Assembly: GCF_002288925.2 (NCBI RefSeq)
Contig: NW_022098037.1
Location: 6,284,915 to 6,348,914, forward strand
DNA from: Delphinapterus leucas
Taxonomy: Eukaryota; Chordata; Mammalia; Artiodactyla; Monodontidae
Direction of reading: 5' to 3'
DNA length: 64,000 nucleotides
Positions 11,917-25,800 of this stretch are shown here, in pieces. The notes under the pieces are model-generated. The model had not been told where the DNA came from. It was given only the letters and a program-made list of their open reading frames with translations, and made no database searches. Positions within the stretch are counted from its first letter, which is position 1. Each line of letters begins with the position of its first letter. The position numbers and the translations under genes are program-made.

Positions 11917-13773
11917 GAATATATTCCATAACTCCTTGGCAGTCAGAAAAGAGAAAAGATTATTTAAATAACCTGATTTTGATTTCCAAAATTGAAGGAA
12001 AGTACACACATGTGCATTAGAATTACTAAATAAATAACAATTGTTCAAATCACACTCACATAAAACAAATAAGATTATATCTTCCTACTCATTAAAAAAT
12101 CATAGGAAGAGTTACAAAGTTTGATGGATGCTTACAAATATGTTGATTAAAAAATAACAACTATACACATAGAAAATATGTGAATATATCATTAATTTAA
12201 ATGTATAAATCTCTTTGCTTTAGATTAAAGCTATTTCTTATTTTTATTAATGTTTCCTAATAACATGAATAAAACATTAACATTAAAAACATTTCTTAAT
12301 GTTTTTAATTGCCAACCTCTGTACAGCATGCTCACCTAAATATCAAACAGTAAGCAAAAATTATTTAATCATAAAATATTTTAATGTACCTAAATATTTC
12401 ACACATTATTATTTTAAAACAGTGTAATGCTTAAAAAAACCCTTCTAAACAGTATCTAATGTGTGAACTGTAGGAAAAAAATGTTATTGATGAAAGCCTG
12501 TAACCAAAGTCTTAGCTAGAAATGTAGGAAAATAAACAAAATAAACTTTGAGATTGCTACTTAAAATTTTAAAGCATGGAACATAGCATATATTCAGTAA
12601 TTCTGGAACACTAAACAAAAATAGTAGTATTTGCCTATGTAATTTAGCTCATCAACCAGGTGGATACACTGGAATTCAATATGTCTAAGCATATGTACAT
12701 TTAAATTTAAATCATTGCAAATTAGTTGACATTCAGCTTCATAGCATTCAATGGAATCATCTAATTCCACAGAGCTTACCCATTTTTAATTGTGTAAATG
12801 TTCTTGGATCACCAAATCTGTAAGTACCTAGCTGAAAGTACTTTGGTCAGTATAAGGCTCATGGGAGTTTATATTTATAGGCCAGGACGCAGTGAACCAG
12901 GATATGGGGTAGCATGATTCACACTGGGTGTCTCAAGACATACACAAGCCCAAGGCAATAGAGTGAACAGGAAATCAGGAAGGCAAAGGTAATATGTGCA
13001 ACAAAACCAAAGTTAGTGGGTGAGAAACCAGGAATCCAGATAAGAACCAGAGTCTAAGAAAGGCAATATGAGGAGCCAATGGCCAGGAACTCTAGTTAAC
13101 AAGCAAAAAGGCACAAGAGATGCATAGCACCAAAAAGACCTTGACCATTGGGCCCATGTTCTGTCCCAAACAGGATGCTTCTTGATTACCACCCTCCCAA
13201 GCCAGAATCAATTCCAAGATTAAACGTGCCCTGGGCTGACAGGGGTTGATGAGAAGCAAAGATCGAGACAGCACACACCTGTCACTTCATTGCTCCCTAA
13301 GAATAGAGTATGTGGTAGGAGGGAGAAAGGTCCTTTTCAATATTAATTATGATTTCGGCAAACTCCAAAATATATGCTAGCACCAAATGCAGGGAAATAT
13401 TTTTAATGATGCCCTAATTTAAGAATATGCTTTTGACCATCGAGTATGTGTGTATATGTGTGTATTAGCTTTTCAGCACATATGTAGTCACAACTTTCAA
13501 AACTTTCACAACTTGCACAACTACAGCTTCACTGATATAATAGTAGAGAGATAGAGGAAAATACTGATGCTGAAACTCTTACATTCAGAGTAGCATCAAT
13601 TAATGAGTATAGAAAGTAAAAGTCAAAATTTGTTTTAACAAAAATGTATCCCCCCCCAAAGTTCCCCCAAAACACTCATGATAGGACAAAAAAAAATCTA
13701 AACCTGATCCAATTATCTTAAAAAACATATAAAACTGGGACACTGTTTAAGATAATTTAGCATCACAGCTGCT
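11917..13773 (-). other. SLC5A8 3' UTR and downstream flank; polyadenylation site not fixed
   Basis: No repeat is recognised with confidence and there is no coding signal. On the minus strand an ATTAAA lies at 13402-13407, another at 12785-12790, and AATAAA at 12243-12248. Any of these could end the transcript. The sequence alone does not decide which is used. Confidence 0.4.
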
Positions 13774-13899
13774 TCACAAACGAGTCCCATTGATCTTGCC
13801 ACTTTGATCTGTGCAGTTCAATTCAATATGGTTGAAGCCAGGATTATCAGTTCCATCATCTTCTATTGGATGAGATTTATAGTCTAAAACTTGCTTCTT
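13774..13899 (-). CDS. SLC5A8: SLC5A8 exon 15, coding part with stop codon (126 nt)
   Basis: The acceptor is ttcttttag|. It encodes 41 residues starting [20 protein letters not shown] and ending SGKINGTRL before TGA. T-R-L at the end fits a class I PDZ-binding motif, which for this transporter is known to bind PDZK1-type scaffolds. The tail seems one residue longer than the human tail as I recall it (NCTDQ against NSDQ). The 3' UTR continues to lower coordinates. Confidence 0.95.
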   Translation of the reverse strand, partial: KKQVLDYKSHPIEDDGTDNPGFNHIELNCTDQSGKINGTRL

Positions 13900-16800
13900 C
13901 TAAAAGAAAATGTTAACATGGTGATTAGAAAAAAGAAACTGTTCGTTCAACTCTAAAGAATTGTTACTACTACTTTTCTTTCTCTAAATCAGCTTCATAG
14001 TCTATTGAGGCAGAGATAAACAACAGAAATAAATCATTAAAAAAAGGAAGGCAAATACCTTCCTTGTCCAAAAGAAAGTCTGAGGAGTAACTAGTATTCT
14101 GTCCTGGTGATAAAAGCACAGTCTTACTAATTTAAGGAAAAAGAAAGCCAACTCACTTTCTTAAAAATGTCAAAATTGGATAAAAAGTCCTCTTTGGTTA
14201 GTAGGAATCTGGGGTCTATGTTTTGTTTTCTTCCTCCTGAAAAACATATGTTATTTGCATTGTTAAAAAGATATCTGTAACTACCCAGTGACGGACCATC
14301 ATACACACATTTAACTTGGGCACATTCACTTCTAGGCACTTATAAAACACAAAGAGAAAGTCTTTTAAATAGTGCTGGAGACTTAGCCTACCATTTCTCT
14401 TCCCTCAGTCAGTCTCAGATTCTGCAAGCCTGTCAGTGATATATATGAGTCTAGTGTTTAAAGATAAATAAGGTGATTGTTAAATGCAAGCCAACTGTCT
14501 CATCTGGTATCAACTAGGGAAGAGTCATCTGGCCCAATACTGGTAGGAAAACTGGTTTAAATGCATCCTTCATGATCTACCAATAAAATATCAAACCTCT
14601 GCTTGATGGAGTTGCCCTTCCCCAGTTTAGTGGCTATGAATGTGTGAAGAAATGCAGGAAATTATGAATTGTTGGATAAATTATTTAAATGAAAACCAGT
14701 ATGATGATAGGTGTTTGATCCAAATTCTCTTCCCTAAAGTTTTGCTCTACAAAAATTATTCTTTGGCTCGGTATTTTATTTGTGAATCAGAGAGGAGGTT
14801 TTAAAACTGTGTATCTCAAAGAGTTGTTCTCCAACTACCTCTATCCAAACCACCTAGGAGATGTACTAAACATGCAGATTCGTGGATTCCAACCTCGACT
14901 GACCCAGTTAAAACCTCTGTGGGTGGAGCCACTGAGTCCTGATTTTTACCAAATTTCCAAGGTGATTCTTCTGCCCTCTAAAGTTTGAGAAACACCATTT
15001 TAGTATAAATACTAGATGTTTAATTAAGGGAACCTCTGTTGTTCAGGAGATGGGTTCAACCTTAAATTAATTCATTCAATATCGTTGAGTGCCTACCATG
15101 CTCTAGAGACTCTACCAGGTGCTGGAGAGACAGAGATGAATAAAATAATCACTGCACTCATAGCTCATAGTCTAGGTAGGAAAATATTTACCCCACTTTA
15201 CCAGTGAAGAGACACATTCATGGTGCACCATCTGTGATTAGGTGAAGCTGAAATGCCAACCAAGTCTGTTTGGCCTGAATTCCTACATATTCCTAGTATC
15301 CTACAGTAGATCTTTAAATATATTTCCCAAGGAGCATCAGGATTTTATGCTTCTAGACTTTTTTTGCAAGGTTCTCACTGATGGTATGAAGTAGGAATAA
15401 GTTATATATGAGATTAATGAAGCTGAAGTGTTTTTTAATCACTGGATGCCTGTTCACCTTCACTTTTTAAAGCAAAAGATAAAGCTGTAGAAGGTTATCA
15501 GAATCAAAGTATTTAAGGGGGGGAAAAGGAGCACTCAGAGGGAGTACTCTGACACTCCCATTTATTTAAAGGAAAAAAAAAAAGCGTTGAAAAAGGACCA
15601 AAGGACAAATAGGAAAAGGAGATTGGTTAGGTGTGTTCCAGATCTGAACAGTTGGGTTATTGGTGAGAAAGGTTTAAGATCAGTCTTAAAATATATCACA
15701 ACAGATAAGAGAGTAAACCTACTGTGCTGGAAATTTTACTTACGAGAAAAAGCATAGTCCTTTTTGAAACGAAAGAGAATAGTTTAAACAACTGTTTGAG
15801 AGGTAACTAATAGCTACAAACATTATTATAAGTTTACAATAATTATAAATTGTAATGTCTAAAATAATTATATAATGTTAATATAATCATTGATACAATT
15901 ATATTAATATCACCACTAATTATTAATATAATTTATTAATTATAAATACACATCCTGTGATATAAGTATCACAGAAGTTTCAAAGACAGTGCTATCCAGG
16001 TCCCAAAAAACAATGAGAGACGGTAGAATTCTATAAAGTAGCGCCATGCTGGTAGATTTACAGCATAAAGCAAACAAAGACATCAGGCATCCTTGGACAA
16101 ATTATAGGATTTCTAACGAGTCATAACACATTGGATAAAGAAGGCAGGGGAGCTGCCTCCCCCTGCTTGGTTGCTCTGGATATGTATGTGTGAGGAAACG
16201 TAGGAAATTAGGGAGCCCAGCACTTCTCCCTAACTCCACACTACTGCCCTGCTCCAAGCCACCGTGATTGCTCACGTGGGCTACTGCAATAGCCTCTACC
16301 TGCCCTCCTTCCCTTACAGAGTATTCTCAAAACTGAATCAGGGCACTCCTTTGAAAATTACTGGAAAAGTCATTTTGAAAATAACCCATGTAGTAAACCT
16401 AAGAGACACAGAGATGGAAAGTAGGAGAGAAAAGATAAGAAAATCAGGAGGACTGTCCAAGTTTAAAACATATGACTAACAGGAGTTTCCAGAAAGAGAA
16501 AACAGAAAATGGCAGGAAATTACAAAAGAAATAACATAGGAAAGTGCCCTAGAACTGCAGGACATGCATCTTCAGATTGAAACCCTCCTGAGAGGCTAGG
16601 GCGAGGCAGTCATTGTGAAATGGGTCACATCCGAACGGGCAGCAGGCAGCAGGGCACTGGTATTCTCAACAGCAACAAGGCAAGTCGAAGAGAAGTAACA
16701 CAGCCTCCGGGAACAAGAAAGTTACTCTCAACCTAGGATTCTCTATTCAAATTATCAGCAATTATCAAGCATAAGGAGGAATTAAAGACTTTTTTTTTTT

Positions 16801-19800
16801 CAGCTATGCAATGTTTCCAAGATCTCTTGTCCACCCTTTCTCAAGAATGTGCTATAGGATGTGCCCCATTCAGTTGAGGGTGTAAACAAGAATTAGGAGT
16901 AATGGGATACAGGCAGCAGGGAATCCAACACTGGAGGGAGACCAAGAGAATTCACAGAACAAGGACAAAATGAAGTCCCAGGGTAACATTTCTATAGCAA
17001 TCCCAGAGAGCTGTGTATGCTATGTGTATTATTGGTTTGATTTCCTTTAAAAATTATTCTTTTAAAGGTTATGAACATCTGAGAAAGGCTTCACACTATG
17101 TTTAGATATAAAGATCATAATTATTATTCCTTACATGTGTATACTTCTTTACAAAGCGTCAGTGCAGGACAATGAGACGATCATGGCACAGAGCTATTGT
17201 AATGGTATGTGTAAAATCCCTAGCATTGTAGTACCTATACACAATTTCTTCAAGCCTTTTATTTTTATCTTACAGAGACCTGTGAGATAGGCAGGTCAAT
17301 TATTATCCTCATTTTATACATAGGATAGCTAAGGCTCAGAGTAGCTATGTAGTAGCTATAAGTTCTTTCAGCTAACAAATGGCATAACAAAGATTCAAAT
17401 TGAGGTGGGTCTTCTGTTTTCAAGACCAGGCCGTAAAATTTCCCATGAGTAAAATGGAACAAATAATTAAACTAGTTGTTAGGACTATAGTAAAATAACA
17501 TAAATACTTATAAAACAGATATAGTAAAAACTAATGTAACGGTAATATAGCAATACTAATGTTTAGTTACCTGTAGATAAACTGATAAGCATTCCCACAA
17601 ATAACGTTACCAAAGTTCCAACAGTACTGAAGTATAGATATGATAAAGAATACCAGTTATCCATCAGTGGAGTCCTAAGAGAGAGCAAAAGCATAACCGT
17701 AAGATTTCATGCATGCTACTAGCAGCTAAGAGTATGTGTCAATAAACCTCATGGCAAAGTCAAAATATAATATTTAATCATGTTTTTAACGTCCACATCT
17801 GCTGTTCCAATTTTATCTTATTGGATCAGGAATTAAAAGTATGACTTAATCTTAACCACATACTAGAATACTAAATGTCCATGTTTATTCATTCAACTCT
17901 GCTTTGTGTCCCAGGTACTGTTCTTGCTTTTGGAAAGTCTGCCATAAAAAAGCTGGATAAGGTTGTTCCTGCCCTCAGAAAGTTTACATTCTAATAGAGA
18001 AATGTAATGAACAAGTAAACAAATTAATGAACATAATAATTCCCACTGGTGGAAAGTATATAAGGAAAATGAAACAAGGTAATGTGACATTAACAGGGTA
18101 GAAAAAAGGAACTACACTACAAGGAGTGGTCAGGGAAAGTCTTTGTGAAGAAGAGGCATTTGAACTGAGATCTGAATAACAAAAGTTCTTGAGAAAGCAT
18201 TCCAGAGAGAGGTAAACACCAGCAGACGGTAGCATAACGAACAAGATATAGAATGGTACAAGATGAGCTAGAGGTCTTTTCGTAGGACTTGGATGAGTTT
18301 GGACCTTACTCTCTGGATAGCGGCACACATTGCACTATTTTTATTATTTTATTTTATTTTTATTTTTTAAATTTACATTTTATTAGAGTTGATGTGTAAT
18401 ATTATATGTTACAGGCAGGTGTACAATATAGTGATTCATAAGTTTTAAAGGTTATACTCCATTTATATTCATTATAAAATATTGGCTATACTCCCCATGT
18501 TATACAATGTATCCTTGTAGCTTATTTTATACCTAGTAGTTTGTACCTCTTAATCCCCTACCCCTATATTGCCCTTCTCCCCCTTCCCTCTCTCCACTGG
18601 CAACCACCAGTATGTTCTCTATATCTGTGAATCTGCTTCTTTTTTGTTATAGTCACTAGTATGTTATGTTTTTTAGATTCCACATATAAGCGATATCATA
18701 CAGTATCTGTCTTTGTCTGACTTATTTCACTTCCATTTGCAGCAACATGGATCAACTTGGAGGGCACATTGCAGTATTTTAAGTGGAGGAGTGACATGAC
18801 CTGATCTGCTTCTAAAACAATTGCTCTAAGATTCCACTTTCAGCTTTGATAGGGTAGACCCACCATCCTGCCAAGAACAAAATATGAAAACTGGGAAATG
18901 GGGGGAGGCAGGTTTTTGAAGACCTCAGAGAGATCATGGCAGTTAGAACTTGAGAAGCCAACATCCCAGAAAGAAGGGAAAAATAGATGTGAGCCAGGTA
19001 AATGAAGATAATGTGATATATTGGGCCAAAGACAGACAAAATAGAACCGAATAGAAAACTGAAAAACAGACCCATAGAAAAATAGACATTTGGTTTATGT
19101 CAAAGTTGCCACTGCATTGCAAAGTGGCGTAAAAGGAGGCTCCGTTCAATAAATGGTGCTTGGTTAACAGAATATCCATATGGGTCATTTTTAAGTCTTT
19201 TGTCATTTACAGACAGTTCTGGGTGTACCCTGATGCTTTCACAAAAATGTTCCTATAAAAGGGTTTCATCTTCAAGGAATTCATGGAAAAGACTCTGACA
19301 AGTACAGGTTTCTGGTAACTGACTCTACTGCTGAACTGAATGAATAAGCATTTTCAGAACGCTAATGGAAAACTGATGAATTTGTAAAAGTGCTAACAAA
19401 AGATCAAGATGAAAAAAATTAATTACATGGGACTGAGTGAACTGTTGAGGATGATTATAATTTTTGTGACTTTCTGTTTGAATAAAAAAAAAATCCCACA
19501 AGGACTCAGAGGCAAAAAATATACAAATCAATTTTCACTGCAAAGTACAGGAGCTGTTACAGTGGAGGATTACTGGACTGAATGTCAGTATTATGACATA
19601 GTATGAGTGTGTTTCGTGTTTGGTAATTGCAATCATCGTTGCTTTTGTTGTGGCCATCCATTTACAATGCTTGGTGTCAGTTTATTTATCTCTTGTAAAA
19701 ATAAAATACAGTGTGTGTGTGTGAGTTATGAAAAAAAAACAACAAAAAAACGGTTCTTCTAGTCCAAAAAAAAAGAATATCCATATGGGAAAAAATGAAT

Positions 19801-22800
19801 CTTGATCACTTGAAATCAATTCTGAAGTGGATTACATTTCCCAAGTGGAAATGGTGAACAAGAAAGCTTTTAAATAAAAAAATAGAGGAATAGCTTTATG
19901 ACCTCAGGGTAGGCAAAGATTTCTTAAACGGAATTCACGAAGGACTAACCATATAGGAAAAGACTGATAAGTTGAACTCAATTAAAATTAAGAAAATCTG
20001 ACCACTAAAAAGCATCACTAAGAGAGTAAAAAGGCAAGCCAGAGAGTGGGAGAAAAATATTTTCAAAACTTATCTTGTATCTAGAATATATCAAGATATC
20101 CTAAATAAATAAGAAAAAGACAGAGAACCCATTTAACAATGGACCAAAGATTTCAACAGACAAGTCACAAGAGTAGTTATACGAATGGCCAATAAACATG
20201 TAAAAAGGTACTGAACTTCATTAATCATAAGGGAAATGCAAGTTAAAAGCACAACAAGCTACCAATGTGTACCCATCAAGTACTAGAAACTTAAATAAAA
20301 ACTGAATCTGGGTAATTGAAACCCAATACCTAGGCAACCAAAACATATCTTACTTCACCTTTAGCTGTGCGTTCATTCCCCTTGGACTCTAGCCGTACTG
20401 AGCTATGCATGATTTCCTAAGATGCCATGTGGCTTCAGGCCTTCATGCCTCTGCATATGTTGCCTTCATTCTGCAACATACACTCCATCTTCCTTTTGTT
20501 CCCACTGCCCAATCCTGTTCACCTGAGTAGCTCCAGTTCATGGAATACTTCTCTAAGAAGCATCTTCCACCCAGGAAGAGTTAGGCTCTTCCTCCTCGTG
20601 GATCCCATGAGAGCCTATGAATACTACTGTTCACAACATTGTTTATTCTCTTGTTCAACTTCTCTTCTGGTTGTTTCTGTGACAAGAATAACTTTCCAGA
20701 CCTTCTCCTCTAGCCAACTTCTGCATTCTTCAAGTATTAGTAGATCTTGAAGTCTGTGCTAATCTACACTCCAACTTTGTTTATAATCATTCTTTTAACA
20801 AATACTTTCAACTATTTATTAGCTAGTTATCATACTTATCATGCGTACTGAGTTCCTTGTTTTGTGTATAGTAGCATGTTCTCTCCAGCTAGATTATAAT
20901 TGCCTGGAAGGCAGGAACCACGGTGGATGGGAGGGGAAGACTGTCTATGGATATTACATAAATGGTCAGCCCAGTGCCGGGTGCATAGTTCATGCTCAAA
21001 AATTCTTGTTTATTAGCTGAGTTATTTTATAAATAAGCTAACATATAAAAGTGATTGTTATGGTACCAGGCACATAGTAAACCTCAGCTAATTTATTTGT
21101 TTCAGAAATCCGAATAACCAATTTGCCTTACTCTTTTAAATTAAAAGAGGCATTTACATAATCAGGACAAATGCTAAGCAAAATTGTAAAACGAAAAGCA
21201 CGACTTCAACGTCCTCCTACTTACACTTAATTAATAATTGCTCCCTTTTTCACTCTCTAATGACTTCCTGACTACCCCCCCCCACATTAGTGCATTCATG
21301 CTTATCCGGACTACTCACTGTATTTCTGTGCACCCCACCTAGTCAAACCTTCCCCCATATATGCCTCAGGCTCTGGAACTATCTTTTCTCTCTACCCATG
21401 CAGAGTTTACCAGCCTTGAACTCCCACTGACAAGTGTTCTCACTGCTGAATTCCCTCTGGGACATAAATCACCAATGATGTTTATATGTATGGTCACATT
21501 CTTTCTCCCAGGAGTCTGTCCATTTTAAGACGGAGATGCCATGTCTTGTCTCAGGTGGAATGATTCTCCAATGGTTTCATTCTAGGCAAGCTGGAACTGG
21601 GGTAATACTTTAGGGGAAGTGGCCTCATCTTTGTATTCCTTGAATGTATCCATGCGTTTTGTGCTTTAAGGCTGGAGATGTATTGATATATATCCACTAA
21701 GGGGAGTCTCGCCCTCACATCCACTGTGCAGTGAAATAGTGATATAAAAAAAGGTCTACATCATTTCATTAAATCAGACAATATCAATATCCAGAAGCTC
21801 AAAAATGTTCTGCATAACTGAAAACTCTAGCAGGAAGATCACTGCTGTGACTTATTGCCAATGCTCTAAAGATACGGCATCTTTAAAACTGAACAAATAG
21901 CAATTACCCAACATATTTAGATAAACTGTAGCTTTTAGCTGGTAAAGGCTATACTTCAAAAACTATATATGCAATGTGTCTTTTAGCATTTTACTTTTCA
22001 TTTTAAAGGTTTTTCAGTGTACAGAGGCATTTTTTCATTCAACTGGAGCCAGTATTTATTAGCATTTACCCATAAAAGAAATTTTTTTGTTACTATTCAA
22101 GTCTCCTCTGCATCTGTAGGTGAGGTAGACGTTTCTATTGAAACTAAGAAAATATGGCATTTTTTGCTATTTCTGAACAAAATATCATAGCCAGAAAGCC
22201 ACATGGGCTCTCCCCATTTCAGAATTAGGCAAAATCACAGCACTGAAGGCAAGAAAAGCAACTGGGGTTCTCTACCTGTCACACACATTTTAAAACATAC
22301 AACAGTATAAAGCTCAATTCAATACCTTTCAATGTTGTATACTTGAAAAGCACTGGTAGAAAATGGCACTTCTGTGGTTGTCATCCAATCTGTCCCATTG
22401 TATGTGCTGTTACAGCCGTAGGTTTCAAGGCTTAATGGCATAGTTCTTTCAGGAAGTGGAGGATAAAGTTGAGCTCCGATTCCGACCCACAAAGAAATGG
22501 TAAATCCAGCCAGCAGACCCACAAGTGCTCCCTGCAAAACAGGAGTACTTCTCAAAAAAAATAATACAGTTTGCTTTGAAATGGAAATTAACATTAGAAG
22601 CTTAAGCTCAACATGGTCCAAGCCAAATTTACCAGTCCCCTCCTAAAACTCTTTTCCCCTGTAAGCTCCTTGCCTCTTGCCAAGAGCAGCATGGGTCCCT
22701 GGTCCCTCAGCCCAAAGCCCTGGGGTCTCTGGAACCCCCCCATATAATTCGTATCTCTATCTCGCCAATCACCAATTCCTGCCCATTTTTCTTTTCCTTT

Positions 22801-25800
22801 GTCTCATAATTCCATTCCTTCCACTCTGTTTCCATGGCCAGCACTCTGTTTTGGCCTCCTTGTCTCTTTACACCCAATAACTACAACAGTCCTGCAGCTG
22901 ACTTCAGGCCAACTGTTCCCTCTATTTTTATTTAATCTGTGAAAAAATGGCATGCCATCTGAGCAGCAACAGACACGAAGAAGAAAACATCCACAGAATT
23001 TATTGCTATACATAGCAACATGCATGTCTGTAACTGTACTGCAGGAAAATTAGGGGGAAACAGCCAGCTGTTTTCACAAATGACTGCAATGGTACATACA
23101 ACCAAACCATCTCTAGAGACAAGTGGAGATTTCCTTTCTGAAGACATTTGGTTCCCCAGTCTTTGGAAGACGTGGGTTCCCCTGCCTGCTTTTCACCAGT
23201 AATCCAAGTAGTTTTGATCAGTCAGTCAGTCCTTGAATGATTTAAGCCCTAGTTCCAAATGATGGAGATGAAAGCACATCTTGAGCTGGGAAGCGCCTTC
23301 CTCTGTGGTGAAATTTCTCCCCTTTCTTTAAGAATAATGACAGATATTATGACAGGAATAACAGTTCTTACTTCCCCTTCTAAGGGCGTGTTGGACCTAG
23401 TCAGCTATAGCATTTCTGGAGGCAACTCATGGTGGAAATAAATGTCAAAAATCAAAAGTCAGTCTTCTTTTAATATTTCAGGCACTCAACAAACCACTAT
23501 GTATCTCATAATGCAAAGAATCTCATCAAAGCTTCAACATTCTGAGGTGGACACAAACTGCTCTCTTTCATTTTGATTAATTTCTGCCAAACTAGCTTTT
23601 CATATGACACTTTGTTGAGAATTATTGTTAACAATAATAACGATGATAATAGCCCTTATTAGTATCTGCCTTACCAATTCCTAATGCCTCATGAGGAAAA
23701 TGGAATTCTAAATGTAAAGTCATAGTTCTGCAGTTATTCTCCATCTGTCTGAAACAACCACACATACATTACCAGCTTTTCCTGAACTTCAGCTTACAGC
23801 AGGACTGAACTAGTGGAGTTCCTCCTGGATTTCAGAGAAGTAATTTCAGTTTCACTTATTCTAAACAAAACTTGGCCTCAAAGCACAGATATGTCTATGT
23901 AGAAGAAATGAGCTATTACCTCTTTCTGAATACAATTCCCAGTTATAATCACTCCTTTGGGTCTAAAACCATGTTGGTGGAGCTACATCTTTAAATATCA
24001 GGAGTATAAATTTTCTGACCAAAGTGGTGAAGATTTTATTCTATTTCTTCTCTTTACTGTACTCCAGCTAGTCACAGGTATCCTCAGCTCTACTGCCCTG
24101 AAATCTTGCATATCTGAGCCTGTAGATCTCCTTTAAATCCTAGCGATTAATTTTCAAGAACGGCAAAAAAGTAGATGCGCACAAAATGTTGTTCCTTTAG
24201 TTATATAATAGTCATAATATATATTGTAGTATATATTACATATCATATTGTATATTGTTTCATAATATATATCCTTTAGTTATGTTATATAATACTCTAT
24301 AATATATTGTATTTATAAATATCATGTTATTATATAATTTCATTGTATGATAGTCATATATTATTCTGGTAGTTTCCATTTAGTTCCACATATGCAGGGT
24401 CACAATGCATAGTACGTTCATTGTGTATCCCAGCAAAGTCAATATGAGTAATTTAAGACATCAAGACAGGTCACTAATGACAAATATCAAAGGAACCATA
24501 TCTTTACAATTGAGAAAAAATTATAGAGGCGCTACTGCAGTTGGAAAAGTAGGCTTTACACATATTCATTTTTTTTTTTTTTTTTTTCTTTTCCCCTTTG
24601 CGGTACGTGGGCCTCTCACTGTTGTGGCCTCTCCCGTTGCGGAGCACAAGCTCCGGACGCGCAGGCCCAGCGGCCACGGCTCATGGGCCCAGCCGCTCCG
24701 CGGCACGTGGGACCTTCCCGGACCGGGGCACGAACCCGCGTCCCCTGCATCGGCAGGCGGACTCCCAACCACTGCGCCACCAGGGAAGCCCCACATATTC
24801 ATTTTTAATACTTACTATTGAGTTGGCAAAGGGAACCAAAATCCCCAAAGCAAATAAGCCCAGAAGTGGTCCCCCAACCATGCCAAATATACTGAGTGCG
24901 GCCTACAAAAATAATAAAAAGTCATCAATTAGCAATCTCAAATCCAAAGTTAAAATGCTTTAATTTCATCAGGATGAGGATTTAAAGTATTCAGCCTCCT
25001 CCTGACATTCATGGCAGCCTTGCCATTGACAAAGAGATAGAACTTGGAAGCTTCTTCTCAGTCGCAAGTTCCATCAGTTCATTCAAGTACCCTCAATAAG
25101 AAAAGCAAAATGTAAAGAGGTTAGAGAATCATGAGACAAGAGGGACACTACTCCTCCTGGTATTGTTCTTGTAGATATTAATAATCAACCACATCACTTC
25201 TTTGTGCCTTGGTAGTCTCAAAATCCCCTGCAAAAGCAGATTGTGGATAAGTACTGCTAAGAGACCAGAGGCAATGAAACCCAATGCTATCCTTGATTTC
25301 CTAAGGATAAAGCTAGAATGAGAAGTATGGTTAAAAAAAAGATTGGTGGGAATCAGGAAGATGGCGGAAGAGTAAGACACGGAGATCACCTTCCTCCCCA
25401 CAGGTACACCAGAAATACATCTACACGTGGAAAAACTCCTACAGAACACCTACTGAACGCTGGCAGAAGACCTCACACCTCCCCAAAGGCAAGAAACTCC
25501 CCACGTACCTGGGTAGGGCAAAAGAAAAAAGAATAAACAGAGACAAAAGGATAGGGACGGGACCTGCACTAGTGGGAGGGAGCTGTGAAGGAGGAAAGGT
25601 TTCCACACACTAGGAAGCCCCTTCGCTGGCGGAGACTGCGGGTGGCGGAGGGGAGAGCTTTGGAGCCGCGGAGGAGAGCACAGCAACAGGGGTGCAGAGG
25701 GCAAAGCGGGGAGATTCCCGCACAGAGGATCGGTGCCGACCGGCACTCAACAGCCCGAGAGGCTTGTCTGCTCACCCACCGGGGCGGGCGGGGCTGGGAG

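Larger units (their letters stand above)
14237..17570 (-). other. SLC5A8 intron 13 with old repeats
   Basis: It holds a MER5A copy (14817-14994), an L2 3' fragment (about 15065-15180), AT-rich sequence (15830-15950), an L2-like phrase (about 16215-16315) and a HAL1-like or L1 ORF1-like segment (about 16560-16990). The remainder is plain intron. Confidence 0.6.

Noticed and set aside
1..13700. Exons of a downstream neighbour (ANO4 is expected beyond SLC5A8 by human gene order)
   Set aside because: I found no splice-flanked block resembling an anoctamin; the next gene probably lies outside the window.
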